A stretch of DNA of 64,000 nucleotides from Uranotaenia lowii (Eukaryota; Arthropoda; Insecta; Diptera; Culicidae). The first letter of the stretch is position 1; each line of letters begins with the position of its first letter. The translations under genes and the position numbers were made by a program. The DNA is taken from the NCBI RefSeq assembly GCF_029784155.1, contig NW_026597299.1:181001-245000 (forward strand). The letters run 5' to 3'. The notes under the pieces were generated by a model, which was not told the origin of the DNA, ran no database searches, and worked only from the letters and a program-made list of their open reading frames with translations. Shown here piece after piece: positions 12,899 through 24,385 of the stretch.

Positions 12899-13768
12899 TA
12901 GGGTAGAAGCACTAGTTATTGAACAGGTACCAGATATTGAACACTAGTAAAACATTTACCAATTAAAACAATAATATACAGTAAAAAAATGAATCAAAAT
13001 TCGTTGTGCCACTTTGGAAGCATTTGCTACCTCTGTTCAAATTTTTATCAAGAATCTCGGGCTCTTAAAACCACAATCCCCGAAACTAGAAAATGTTCAA
13101 ATTTTGGCTTGGTTTTTCGACTGGATGAAGAAAACAGCCTTTTTTATATTGGGGGAAAAATTGAATAAAAAACAAATAAAAGTCTAAGATAATGATATGA
13201 GTGTTTTCAACCAAGTCTTTAGGAATGATTTCTGGAAGAGTGGGAGCCTTTATTATCGTTATTTTCTTAAAATTTAACAAATTAAAGCGTTCAATCATTG
13301 GATCACAGAAAACGCCAATGTTTCAATTATTGAACGTTCAATCTTGCAGTACTCGTTTCGTAAAGAAATGCATGTAGGTACCAGTTATTGAACAAACATC
13401 GGTTGGTGTTTGGAAATATAAACAAACTGTTTCTTGGTTGCTAGCTCAACCAGAATCACCCCTGCTAGGCATACTATCAAGCGAAATACCCCTAAATATA
13501 TGCAATGATATTCAATGTTTACGTGTTCAATAATTAGAACATTGCCTGTTCAATATTTGAATCATTGTGTTTAATCATTGGGACAAAAGTAATTTGAATA
13601 AAAAGTCTTAAATAATAATTTCAAAACATATTTCCGCGAAAAAAATATATCGATTCGAAGCTTAAGCTACGCTATCAAAATTTTATCAGAAAAACCTTTC
13701 GTTTTTATTTATTGCGGAATTGAGGAATCCCAAAGATGGTGTTCAATATATAGTGTTCTTACTCTACA
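12899..13768. repeat. Element with repeated TTATTGAAC motifs and loosely inverted ends
   Basis: GTAGAAGCACTAGTTATTGAAC at the left mirrors GTTCAATATATAGTGTTCTTAC at the right. TTATTGAAC or GTTCAAT recurs about ten times near both ends, for example at 12916, 13326, 13386, 13512 and 13741. Subterminal repeats of this kind are typical of non-autonomous DNA transposons. The ends are approximate. Confidence 0.4.
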
Positions 13769-14153
13769 GCTTTAAACTTTTTCCCTTCGATTCCATCATG
13801 TTACAAAGCCACTATGTGTCGCTTTTTCGAGTTTATGATTAAATAAGTTTTTTCATTTGAACTTGAGGTGTACCGCAACTTTAAAAATAAAATAGGGAAT
13901 TGATTTGTTTTTTTGGAAAATAACATTTTGTTTATGAGAAAGACTTATTTTATGATTTGCATATGGATTTCAGAATCAGGTTTAACTAGAATACAGATAT
14001 AAGTTTAGATTAGGGATACCATACGTACTCTTTTAAGAGTAAAGTACTCTTTTTCGACCGAGAAATGGACGTACTCTTCATTTTGTGAAATTTCACCAAA
14101 TGTACTCTTTTTTTTTTTTTGCTAAAATACATTTGATCAGAAAAACCAACGTA

Positions 14154-15154
14154 GGGGAGATGAGGGCATAACGAGCACCAAGGGCATAATGAGCACTACT
14201 CTTTTCTACGAAAGTACGTATTTTCTTAAAAAAAATTTCATGAGGATTTGTTTCGTACTTCCTGTAGTAATAATTTTTCACAAAAAAATGAAACTCCTTA
14301 TCATCTTTACAGAGATATTCAAAAAAAACTAGCTTGGTTCTTAAGTTACGAAAATATTATAATTTTTGAGCACCACGAAATAAGCTCTTATGATCTTAAA
14401 ATAACCTTGATCTATAATGTACGCACTGCAACATGATGCACACATTGTTTCTCAATTTTTACCATCATGAAATTTTTTATTTTTCACTTTTATCAATTTT
14501 AAAACACGTTTTCACTTAAATTTGTTGACTAGAGGCATATAGAGCACCATATTATCGAGGCATAATGAGCATTTTCTGCCGTAGAATTCAGCAGCGAATT
14601 CAAATTGATTTATAGCGCCACACCTTGACTAGTTTTCATCCGACGATTTAGCCTATTGGTAAGGTGTCGGAGAGGTAATCAATCAATTCATGATCGATTT
14701 TTTTATTGTTACATTAAACGGCTAGTAGCATCATCCTCCGAACAAAGCACATAATGTATGAGCGTGCGTGAATTATTTGTATTCTACAAACAGACCTAGA
14801 TTATTTTGTTATTGCTTTGTTTGATGAATCTACGACTCACCTGACTTCATCGAATTGAATTCGCTGCTAGATTTCCCGGCAGAAAACGCACAGCTTGCCC
14901 TGATTAATGGTGCTCATACTGCCTCAGGGGAGGTTCTCATTATGCCTCCACAGTGGCTGGTTTTCAGCTTTTGGCAAAAAAATTTTAAATGCATTTTTTA
15001 ACGTTTTCATCTAGTTTTTCACGTTTCAGCCGGTTAGGGAATAGGCTTTTCAAGTGTCTAAACACGAAACAATAATTTAACCTCCATATTATAGCTATTT
15101 TCTATGGTTAAATAACCGTTTTCCTTAAGGTGGCCATTATGCCCCCATCTCCCC
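14154..15154. mobile_element. MITE with GGGGAGATGAGGGCATAA ends, TA duplication
   Basis: The left end GGGGAGATGAGGGCATAA and the right end TTATGCCCCCATCTCCCC match at 17 of 18 positions as inverted repeats. TA flanks both sides (14152-14153 and 15155-15156). The motif GGCATAATGAGCAC recurs internally. A related end appears at 63681. The 1001 bp are non-coding. The TA duplication suggests mobilisation by a Tc1/mariner-type enzyme, which is an inference. Confidence 0.8.
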
Positions 15155-15986
15155 TATTTCTTCCATTTTATGAAGTTGTCTCTTACGCAAAAACTACGAA
15201 AGGAATGCAGCTTCCAACAAATTACTCTAACATCATGTTTTATAAACAGTGAGCGCGATAAACGACTCAAAGGCGTGCAAACAGTAATCAATTTGCAGAA
15301 AATTTAGGTAATATGCTTAAATGCCTCGTCCACAAATAAAATGAGCACAAATATCAAATAATGCTTGTAAAAGAAATGTACGCGTATTTAAAAAAAGCTG
15401 TTTTGAAATGGATCGTTTTATGTTTTATGCGGTTTGAGAAAAAATAAATCCATGTTAGTACCGAGCTATGCGCCTGGATGATATGCTATACTAGAGCATA
15501 AGGATAGGGTTCTCATTGTTTTTTGTTTAATGAGTTTAATCCGAGGTTTCTCTTGCCCGAGGTGGTCCTTCCACCGACTACCTCGGATATGCGGGATTTT
15601 ACTGTTCATCCTATTTCTTCTGTGAAATTATACCAAAAGTACTCTTTTTTTTTTGTTGAAAGACATTTGATCAGAAAACCAACGTGTTTCTTCCTTTTTA
15701 TGAAGTTGTCCCACATCTTATGCAAAAATTATGAAAGGAATACAGCTTACAGCAAATTACTTTAACATTTTGTTTTAATAAACATGCATTTTTAGTCGTT
15801 ATAAACAGTAAGCGCGATAAACGCCTTCAAGTATGCAAACATAAATCAATATGCCCAGCATTTACAACACAAGAATATTTTAAAAGAAAATTTATTGTCA
15901 TGTAAGTCACATAACCTCCAAGACAATAACAGTATTTGATTAAATTGAAATATCTCGGTGCCACCTCAGAGAGCACGAAATATGTA

Positions 15987-16459
15987 CAGTAGAACCACGT
16001 TCATCCGAGCTCCGGTTATCGGGTTTTCCGAGCCTCCGCGTTATCCGAGCTCCCATTTTTTTTATCCAAAATCCATGTAAAAATGTGTTTTTTCATTGCA
16101 ATATATTGTTAGCTGTTAAATTGACGTCTCTCGCAAGTTAAAAATCTTAACTCGCCAGAAACGTTTATTAAAAATAGAAAAATGAAATTCCTGTAAATGA
16201 TACCGAGCTATGCGCCTGGATGATATGCAATACCAGAGAAAAAGGGTTTGTAAATGTATGTATTTCGTGTGATTCGAGGTTTCACTAATCCGAGGTGGGC
16301 CGTTCCAAGACTACCTGAGGTAAGCGGGGTTCTACTTTTTATTCTTTTTCATACCATCCGGGCGCAAAGCTCGATAATATATGGATCTTGTGTCATCCTG
16401 ATGGCTGGGATAACGCGGGAGATCTTAAAACCAGAGCTCGGATAAGCGGGGTTCTACTG
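15987..16459. mobile_element. pogo/Tigger-like MITE, partly duplicated
   Basis: It starts CAGTAGAACCACGTTCATCC and ends with the inverted form of CAGTAGAACCCCGCTTATCC, preceded by TA at 15985-15986. Internal lines such as GAGCTATGCGCCTGGATGAT (about 16206) and CGAGGTTTCACTAATCCGAG suggest one copy inserted into or fused with another. It is the same family as 12260-12531. Confidence 0.55.
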
Positions 16460-16554
16460 TTTAACTTTTTCGAAAAATCATCTCAATGAAATTTTTTGCT
16501 GTTGCTGGATATGGAAACCCTAGTTGAGATTAGATGTTGTTTTTTTCTGTGCTT

Positions 16555-17536
16555 CACGGAAAATAAAAAAAAAAGTAAAATTTACCTTTTTGCGAGGTGA
16601 ATTTTTTCCACCCCTCTTTTGAGGTAAATTTTACCTTTTTTTCATTCACCTAGCAAAAAGGTAAATTTAACCTTTTTTCAATTCACCTAGCAAAAAGGTA
16701 AATTTTACCATTTTCTCATTCACCTAGCAAAATAGTAAATAATACCGTTTTCCGATTCACTGATTTAAAAGGTAAATGCTAGTTTGTTTGATTGGTTTCT
16801 TCAATAAAAAATAATTAAAAAAAAACACAGTTCATGAAAAAATTGGTATTTATTTGAAACAAATAGAGACTGTTACCTAATATTTATTTTTGAAATATAT
16901 CACCGTGTTCTTTAAAAATTGTTGAGTCAAGTCCTTTGTTCGCCAAGCTTGTCAGGTCCGGCTTTTCCGGAATAATATCTGAAGGCTGACGGGAATACAA
17001 CACGAAGCTCTGTGGGCCGATCTGAAACAAAAGCAAAGTATTATGAAGAGAACCAGCACAACTAAATAAAATCTTAGAAAACACTTACCATTTTGTTCCG
17101 ATTTTCACATATTATGCACGAAGCAAAACTTGTTCCTAAACGGCAAAACAGCTTAACCTCAATAAACGGATTCGTCAAATAGTTACTTTTTTTCGAGATG
17201 ATTTGTACCGTTTTGTTTAGCTCAATCCAGGTCAACTTCACCTCGCTACGAGGTAAGTTTTACCTTATTTGGATTTACCTTTCTTTCAAGGTGGATTATA
17301 CTTTTTGATTCAGCTCAATTCAGGTGAACTTCACCTCGCTACGAGGTAAAATTTACCTTTTTTGGATTCACCTTTTTTCTTGGTGAATTGTACCTTTTTT
17401 CATTCTTCGTTTCAGGAATATTTTACCTCGCTGTGAGGTGAGTTTCACCTCGAATAGGTAGAAGTTACCTTTTTGGCTTTTGCGAGCGTTCACCTTTGCT
17501 GTCTCGGTAAATTTTACCTTTTTATTATTTTCCGTG
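16555..17536. mobile_element. MITE with CACGGAAAATAA ends and repeated AGGTAAATTTTACCTTTTT motifs
   Basis: CACGGAAAATAA at the left mirrors TTATTTTCCGTG at the right. The interior is packed with GGTAAA/TTTACC words in both orientations and with GAGGTGAA/TTCACCTC. A truncated inverted relative of the right 125 bp lies at 26189-26315. It is non-coding, and the target duplication is unclear. Confidence 0.65.
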
Positions 17537-17563
17537 TTATATTCTAAAGCCTAGTCCACACTA

Positions 17564-19793
17564 CACGGAAAAAAATTGCATGGGTTTTTCAAATACAGAG
17601 TCATGATAATTTTACTATATCCATCATTTAGTATTTTCGACCATGATTTAGTATTTTCTACCAAAATTCTGGGCGATAATACTATGACATAGTATTTTGA
17701 CTATGCGAACTTTGACAGCTCATAGTAATTTCCTCGTGTCAAAATTACCATGCGCATGATATTCTGATATTACACGATTCGTGTTCTTGAAATAACTATG
17801 CTCATGGTAATGTTGAAACATCGTAATTTATGTTGTCAAAAATACTATGCCCATCAGAAACTCATAGTAATTTTACCTATGTGCAACGTTTGAGTGTTTG
17901 TTTCAGCCGGTCACGATTTTCGGAACGCGGAAAAAAAATTTCGCGGGTACGTAAATGGGATCATTGCTGTTCCAACCAACCAGGTGACCGGCGCACTGGG
18001 TGTGTGAAATAGAATCAGCACTTTTGTCGGGGCGGGCTACGCAGTCTCCCAGGTGAGTAATATTGTGTTTTTTTTTCGTTACTATTTAATAAACATATAC
18101 CGATCCGTTTTTGTAGATATTTCTTTTGATTTATTTTCAGCTGTTCCATCTGAGCATCATGGATTCCCCGGCCGTGGGGACCTCTCTTCTGACCGACCAC
18201 TGAAGATTGACGGGAGAATCGCAGTTTCCAGGAGAATAACCTTGCCCCCTTCCTGGATCGTTGGCCTCAAGATGACTGCCAATACATCCAAATCAATTCC
18301 AGCGTAAGTAGAACATTTACCAAACTATGAATTGCTGGTTAATTAATTTTTTGTTTATTATTTTTTTCAGGGCATAACAATAAATTATCATAGTTCTAAG
18401 CAGACCATTGTATTGTGTAAAAATGTAATTTGTTTCAAAATAAATTTATTCAAGATCTCGAAAAAATCACAAAGAGTCTCCAGTTCTATCGTACTTCAAT
18501 ATAGTTATACCATGGTGCATGGTAATTTGGTTATCAATTCAAGCAACATGTACTCATTTATATCACAACATATCATAGTTTTATCATGAAACCTGTCAAT
18601 TTTACTATGCACAATGAAAAACAAACCCATGATTTCATTGACAATTTTACTATGAACGTAGTCGAAATTACTATGCGCAGCCAAAATAAACACAAAGTAA
18701 AACTACTATGCGCATGGTAATATCAAGAAGAAAACATTAGGGGAGAGTGGGGATACTTGATTCCCTTTTCTTATTTTCATCATATCTTTTTGGAAAAATT
18801 TAGCAACTCGCCGTCTTTGACATTTTCTGACAGCTTGTAACTTTAAGTTTCTATGCTCCAAAAATTAGAACGATACTTGAACCCGTTGATGAATTAGAAG
18901 CATTTTCGTGAGAGTAAAAAAAATGCGATTTTTCTGAAGTTAGGGGAGACTTGATCCCCTACTGAAGGAGACTTGATTTTTTCTTCAGGAATCCCTAATA
19001 CTTGTATAAAAATCTAACAAAACTCCAAGATAGAATGTTAATTGACTATTTTGGTCATGTTTGTTCTCATTTCACAATCTATAGCAGACATAAGAAGAAA
19101 ATTCTATAACTTTGTCTCAACGCTATTAACATTGCATACTTAAAGGCGCTATTTTTTATAATTAAGAGAAAATTAATTATTTTTGCTCTTTTCTTCAGAC
19201 AATTGTTTGATAAATATTAGTTTTTGAATAAATATTAGTAGTTTCGTAATCAGCAATCATAACGATCAATTCAGAAGAAGAATATGCCGTTTGGAAGGGG
19301 GATCAATTGTACCCAACTCCAGGGGATCAATTGTACCCATAATCATTATTTTAGAAAACTTTTTCTGAAAAAAGTTGAGAGTTTTCCATTGCTTTGAAAA
19401 TATGGCATTATGAAGTTCATTTTAAGCACGAACGATTGATACATTGGAACAAATATTTTTTTCATAATTTTCCCATGTAAGAAACATTTTAAAGTGATGA
19501 AAAAAGATCTTCAAGTTACATTTAGTGAAATTTTTCAAACAAAGTTCAATTACTCAAACAATTATTTTGTCAAAATTTTTTAAACTACAAGCATTGTTAT
19601 TTTGCTCATTTTGGCACAGTTTTCTAGAACATTTGATCTTTGTAAGACATTCCAGTTTCGAGATATAGCTAAGGAATCAAGTATCCCCAGGGATCATGTA
19701 TCCTCATTCTCCCCTATTGACTCAAAAATATGGTTGCGTGTTGTTCATTTAAACCACGGATTTAGTAATTTTACTATGCTATTTTTTTGTGTG
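17564..19793. mobile_element. TA-flanked element with ATAGTAATTTTACTATG motifs and an exon-like unit
   Basis: The ends CACGGAAAAAAA and TTTTTTTGTGTG are loosely inverted and flanked by TA (17562-17563 and 19794-19795). Words like CATAGTAATTTTACTATG and CTATGCGCATGGTAAT recur near both termini. The middle holds a unit with GT-AG pairs at 18053-18140 and 18304-18370, an exon-like 163 bp between them, and AATAAA at about 18379. A second MITE is nested at 18740-19714. The exon-like part is GC-richer than the surrounding DNA. Confidence 0.6.
18740..19714. mobile_element. MITE with GGGGAGAGTGGGGATAC ends, TA duplication
   Basis: The left end GGGGAGAGTGGGGATAC and the right end GTATCCTCATTCTCCCC agree at 15 of 17 positions as inverted repeats. 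TA flanks both sides (18738-18739 and 19715-19716). Internal repeats around GGGGATCAATTGTACCC are seen. It resembles the 14154-15154 element in end design but not in sequence beyond GGGGAGA. Confidence 0.8.
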
Positions 19794-20615
19794 TAGGCAA
19801 CATGAACTGCAATTTTTGTTATGAGACGAACTTTGTTGTCTGTTGTAGTTGTTGGAAACCGGAGACGCTCTCAGTGTCTCCCGAAGAAAATGGGAGACCC
19901 TGACAGGGGTGTCAGGTGTCACTGAACGGGCCTAACGTGCCGACAGCATTGAACGCACTCATAGAGATGACAGTTCTCAAATTGGGACGACGAGAGAGGG
20001 AGAAAAGGAAGCTGCGAATTAAGCGGGAAAGCGAAAGAAAAACATAAGGTCAAATTGTAAACAAACACAATAGGTGGATTGCGAGAGAACTTATTGAAGC
20101 GCGTTCTTAATGTACAAATTTGAAAGTTCAGGTGAAAAACGGAGGCACAAAGCTGAAAGGTTCAGGCAAAGGGTTACGAATTGTAAGGCCACTAAACGTA
20201 AGAAAGAAAAACTATATACAATTTCATTATAGTTTGTTAATCGAATTGTACCCGTAGGAATTTAAAACTCGCCCAACTTCGAACGAATAAAGGAGTGTTA
20301 CAAATTCGGAAATTACATTTTAAATTCGTTTAACAAACTATAATGAAATTGTATATAGTTTTTCTTTCTTACGTTTAGTGGCCTTACAATTCGTAACCCT
20401 TTGCCTGAACCTTTCAGCTTTGTGCCTCCGTTTTTCACCTGAACTTTCAAATTTGTACATTAAGAACGCGCTTCAATAAGTTCTCTAAATATTTCTCACC
20501 TTCGCTGGATTCTTTTGCCGTTCAACAAACTTGCGCACCACCGTACTACCTGGTTAGCACTTTAGCCTACGTTCGAATAACGTTAAATTAAAAAAGGTAT
20601 ACAATCTACTTTCCG

Positions 20616-21055
20616 TTGGCCTGGGTGATCGATGCGCTCAAATTGAAGTTTGGACAGCCAAGGTTTATCATCGAATCTCTGAAAGAAAAGGTTCTTGCCA
20701 TTCCACCGGTCGACCCTGAGTCGATGAACGCGATGGTCGATTTCGCGCTGGACGTCCAGAACCTGACGGTGACGATCGACGCCTGTGGTCGGAAGGAGCT
20801 CAAGCAGGATGCTTCGTTGCTGAATTCACTGGTTTCCAAACTTCCGGGACCAATGCAATTACAGTGGGCGAAACACTCTAGAAGTATTCGGAAGGTCAAC
20901 CTGAAGACTTTCGGAAAGTGGATCTACGAGATAGGCGAAGACGCCTGTCTGGTTTCGAAGCCGCGTCAGCCCAAAGTACCGTCACACAACCAGGAGCCAC
21001 GCAGGAGAGCTCAGGCATACGTGAATGCTCACGTTGAGCACCAGGGAGAGTACCG
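20616..21055 (+). pseudogene. BEL/Pao Gag fragment
   Basis: About 145 residues match the C-terminal half of the BEL-type Gag (DUF1759-like) domain. The pattern is FGQPRFIIESL, then a helix ending LDVQNLTVTI, then LLNSLVSKLPGPMQLQWAKH. The second BEL copy in this window has the equivalent pattern (RPDQLIHCMLSKI ... LVFKLPPSLRLEWGKLL). The N-terminal half is absent, replaced by the inverted LTR piece upstream. The frame runs into the insertion at 21056, which supplies the stop. It is not functional as it stands. Confidence 0.8.
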
Positions 21056-22619
21056 CCCAAGCAACATTTTTAATGCTTCAGGGTTTTAAAAGAAAAAGGG
21101 AAGGTTTTTTAGAAGAATTGAGCAAGAGTTGATGGTTCTGAAGCGATTTTTTACAAGACCTTTATATAAACTATCTCTAGGATAGCTATACAGCAACTAC
21201 TCAACCTTCTGATAAAACCATGCCATGTTCCAAGATCAATTTTATCCCTCGTTTATATATGGGTTTTAAAGACCGCTTTAAAGCAATTTCCAAGCCTCCA
21301 GAATTAGTTCTCTTGAATAAGTCAGAAATGCTCTGAATAAAACCACAGAAATGTCAAAAAGTGTCTGAAAAAAAGAAAAAAAACGGCCCGAAAAAAAGAA
21401 AAAAACCATATCTGAATTTCTCATGTAAACAAACTGGAAGTTCCTCTTCCTTAATAGTAAAAGGTGAGTTATTTTATTAAAAATGGATTTAGAAAAACAA
21501 ATGTTTAACTTATTTATTCTATTCTAAAAATGTATAGCTAAACCTGGAAGGACATTCAGTTTGCTTCATTGAGCAGGAGCTCGAAAATAAATCCCGGGAT
21601 ATTTGCTGTTTGCTGCGCTTTACCAATGAATCTTGGAGGACGTGTGTTTATTCCTGGGAGCAGCTCTCCTGCAAAAGTGTGCCGGAAGCTGGAAGCTCAA
21701 AGTTTCAAAGAATATCCGAGCAGCACAATGGATCTGTACAATGTCCGGGTGCAGACTTCCGAGAGATCAGATAGAGGTTTCCAAATGGCTCAAGTCTCAA
21801 GGGGAAAACGCCGAAAAGTTAAGGGATTTGTGTTCTATTTATCTGAAACGTTAAAATAAATGTTTCCAAGTAAATCGCATGTAAAGTGAGTTTTGTTTAT
21901 TTGAATGTTTTAACGAGAGCTTATTTCCAGATGGTTTTTCGAGCTACTTTGAAACAATCGCCATTTTCTGACAATTTTTTTTAATATTATTTTGTTGGAT
22001 TTTAGCAATTTGAAGTGTTGCTGTGCATCAATTAATTAAAGGAATGTTATTTACATAAAAATATTTCATTGCAACTGCCAAACGTGATAAAATGTGGACA
22101 TCCATATAGAAAAGCATAAAGTTTAAATTCATATTTCTTTGATTCAACTTTTTTATTTCGTAGAGTTTTACTGGGGCGCTTTTTATTTACCTCTTTTTCC
22201 GAAAATAAACCGATAAATTTAAAAGCGCACCAACTTTTCCATCGATAATGTGAAAAAATCGTTCAAGTTGATTATCATTATGAATTATATTCTTAATCGG
22301 ATAGAGCGATATTTTGTTGTGTCAGAATATATTTTTATGACATATGCAATTTCAAAACCGCAACGAAAAAAACTATAACTATATATTTTTTGTCAACGAA
22401 TTTATTATCTTGAATCACCCCTCGGTAATGATCTGTCAGGCCTTCTGGTTGTATTAGCTACTTGAAATTTGCTCTTCAGAACCTCCTGTAGGTGGGCCTT
22501 TTTACTCTTATAGGGGATTTAATGGTGTTTTAATGGGGTTTTTATAACTAGACGTTGTTTTAATACGAAGTTTTGAAGTGCCCTTACAGATTCTTATAGA
22601 ACTTAAATTGTTACTTGGG
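21056..22619. mobile_element. MITE-like insertion inside the BEL gag, CCCAAGYAACA ends
   Basis: CCCAAGCAACATTTTTAA at the left mirrors TTAAATTGTTACTTGGG at the right. CCG adjoins both sides and may be a 3-bp duplication. BEL coding sequence stops at the left end and resumes just after the right end. The interior has a splice-like GT-AG pair at 21464-21537, a GC-richer 320-bp exon-like block (21538-21860) with 96- and 73-codon open frames of unknown product, and AATAAA at about 21855. No transposase is seen. Confidence 0.6.
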
Positions 22620-24204
22620 CCGTGCTCATTTCCCAGGAGGTAGCACATCATCAGCCGGCGCAAGAAGAACCTGCCCCACAGCGTGTATTGTCTGCAGGGG
22701 ATCTTGTGCATCTCTCGCGAACTGCCAAGGATTTCGGGAACTGTCTTACGATGGACGGTGGGCAATCACACGTGAAGCCAAGATGTGCCGGAAATGCCTG
22801 AAGCGCCACAGAGGGGGATGTGTGTCCAGGAACTGCGGAGTCAACGGATGCACATGCAAACATCACCCATTGCTGCACAAGCAGCTCAATCCAGAATCCG
22901 CGCCCATGCAACCAAACGCAGAGTTCACGCCCATCCAGACCAGAGACAACGTGCAACGGGAAGAGCAGTCCTGCCACACTCACCTGTCCGGGTCTAGCGC
23001 TGTCCTGTTTCGCTATGTTCCAGTCGTGGTGTATGGGAACGGGATTGTGATCCATTGCTACGCTTTCTTGGATGACGGATCCTCGCTGACACTTATGGAC
23101 CAAGATCTTGCGGACGAACTAAACCTGGCTGGAAAATCTTGTCCATTGAGTCTCAAATGGACTGGAGACACACGCCGTATTGAAGATAATAGCCAGATTG
23201 TCAGCTTAGAAGTGTCCGGCCTAACGGGAGAGCGCTTTCACATGGGAGACGTACGAACAGTGAGCGGACTGCAACTACCGCCTCAGACACTCGACGCGAA
23301 ACAACTTCAGGCTGAAAACACCTATCTGCGAGGGATTCCCCTGGAGTCGTATCATAGTATCCAGCCTCGTCTACTCATCGGCGTGCAACATGCGAACATG
23401 ACACTTGTCAGGGAGAGTCGAGAAGGCAAGCCTGGTCAGCCGATTGCTGTTAAGACCGATTTAGGATGGACGATCTACAGTGGAGCGTCGAATGGAGAAG
23501 CGCTTAGCATGGTACACTACACTTATCACATTACCTCTTGTGACCACAAGACAGAATCGAACGCTGAAGAGGAGCATGAGCGCGACGTGCATTACCCGAA
23601 TGGCGAATCGAAGGCAACTGCCTGTACGCGTTCTCCTGCGGTTGATGGCCCACCTGTGGATTCATCAGTCACATCATCGACTCGACCGTTCGCACACGTT
23701 AATATCGACGTTTTGGAAAAAAGGGAAGTGGCTAAAGGGAGTAGAGTAGAGAAGAGATTGGGGGGTCCTCTGTTTTGTCTTTCTATCCTCGGGGTGTACT
23801 TACTATTAGCTAGCTCTTTAACCTCAAACTTGTGCAGCGACAGCAATTGGGAAACAAATTCCGTTGGCATCGATCGAGCGTTGAAGGAGGCGTTGCAAGC
23901 TGTATACCAGCACAAGATGATCCAGGAGTTATGTTTGGTGTCCACCACCTACTGTTTCAATCTACCGGCAGCTCCCCATATGGGGGGGAGCTGGGGACAA
24001 TTTGTACAGTCCGTCAAGCAGACCTTAACGGAGTTACAATCACCATATCGCTCTAAGGAGGAGGAACTTAGGAGTGCCTCAGTCGGGGTCGAAAGCATCT
24101 TCAACGGAAGGCCGCTCACCTATGTACCGATCGAGGATGAAGCCGTTCCTACGCTTACACGAAACCACTGGTTGGTCGGCAGTTTCCACGTGATCAAGCT
24201 ATGA
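22620..24204 (+). pseudogene. BEL/Pao zinc-finger/protease/integrase remnant
   Basis: The open frame from about 22615 starts inside the nested insertion; the BEL part begins near 22625. It encodes a Cys/His-rich Gag end (CRKCLKRHRGGC, CGVNGCTCKHHPLLH), then the DUF1758-type aspartic protease with CYAFLDDGSSLTLMD (about 23055-23100), then the GVQHANMTLV/KTDLGWTIYSG segment. From about 23500 the frame leaves the reverse transcriptase. A non-homologous stretch with a hydrophobic run (about 23770-23830) follows. It then resumes in the integrase tail (AAPHMGGSWGQFVQSVKQTL). It lacks polymerase and most of the integrase core, so it cannot move on its own. Confidence 0.8.
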
Positions 24205-24385
24205 GCCGACGTATGCGCTATCGCTATCATTCGAATGGCAAACCGAGACGGGTGGGCGCGTATCGTGAGAATTAAGACGGCGAAAGGCGTGTACAAGAGA
24301 TCAGCTGTTAAGGTTCCAGCGCTAGACATGCGAATTAAGAAAGAGTTTGTAGACTCAGAGACGGAGTCAGCAAACTGGGGGGGAG
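24205..24385 (+). pseudogene. BEL/Pao integrase C-terminal tail, after a stop
   Basis: Past the stop at 24202-24204, a second frame (from 24235) gives GWARIVRIKTAKGVYKRSA and VPALDM. This resembles the C-terminal DUF5641-like tail of BEL integrases, as at 51650-51815. The frame then crosses a G-rich stretch that acts as the polypurine tract (CTGGGGGGGAG, about 24376-24385), immediately before the 3' LTR. Confidence 0.65.

Larger units (their letters stand above)
14013..16520. mobile_element. TA-flanked element (GGGTTACCATA-type ends) with nested MITEs
   Basis: The left end GGGATACCATACG (from 14013) and the right end, read inverted, GGGTTTCCATATCC (to 16520) are flanked by TA at 14011-14012 and 16521-16522. 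A second member with cleaner ends lies at 25561-26132. Both hold repeated GTACTCTTTT motifs near the termini and share an internal stretch around GAAGTTGTC and GCGCGATAAACG. Two further MITEs are nested inside. No transposase is seen. Confidence 0.6.

Noticed and set aside
22651..23103. 150-codon minus-strand ORF
   Set aside because: It is antisense to the BEL zinc-finger/protease region and has no domain of its own.
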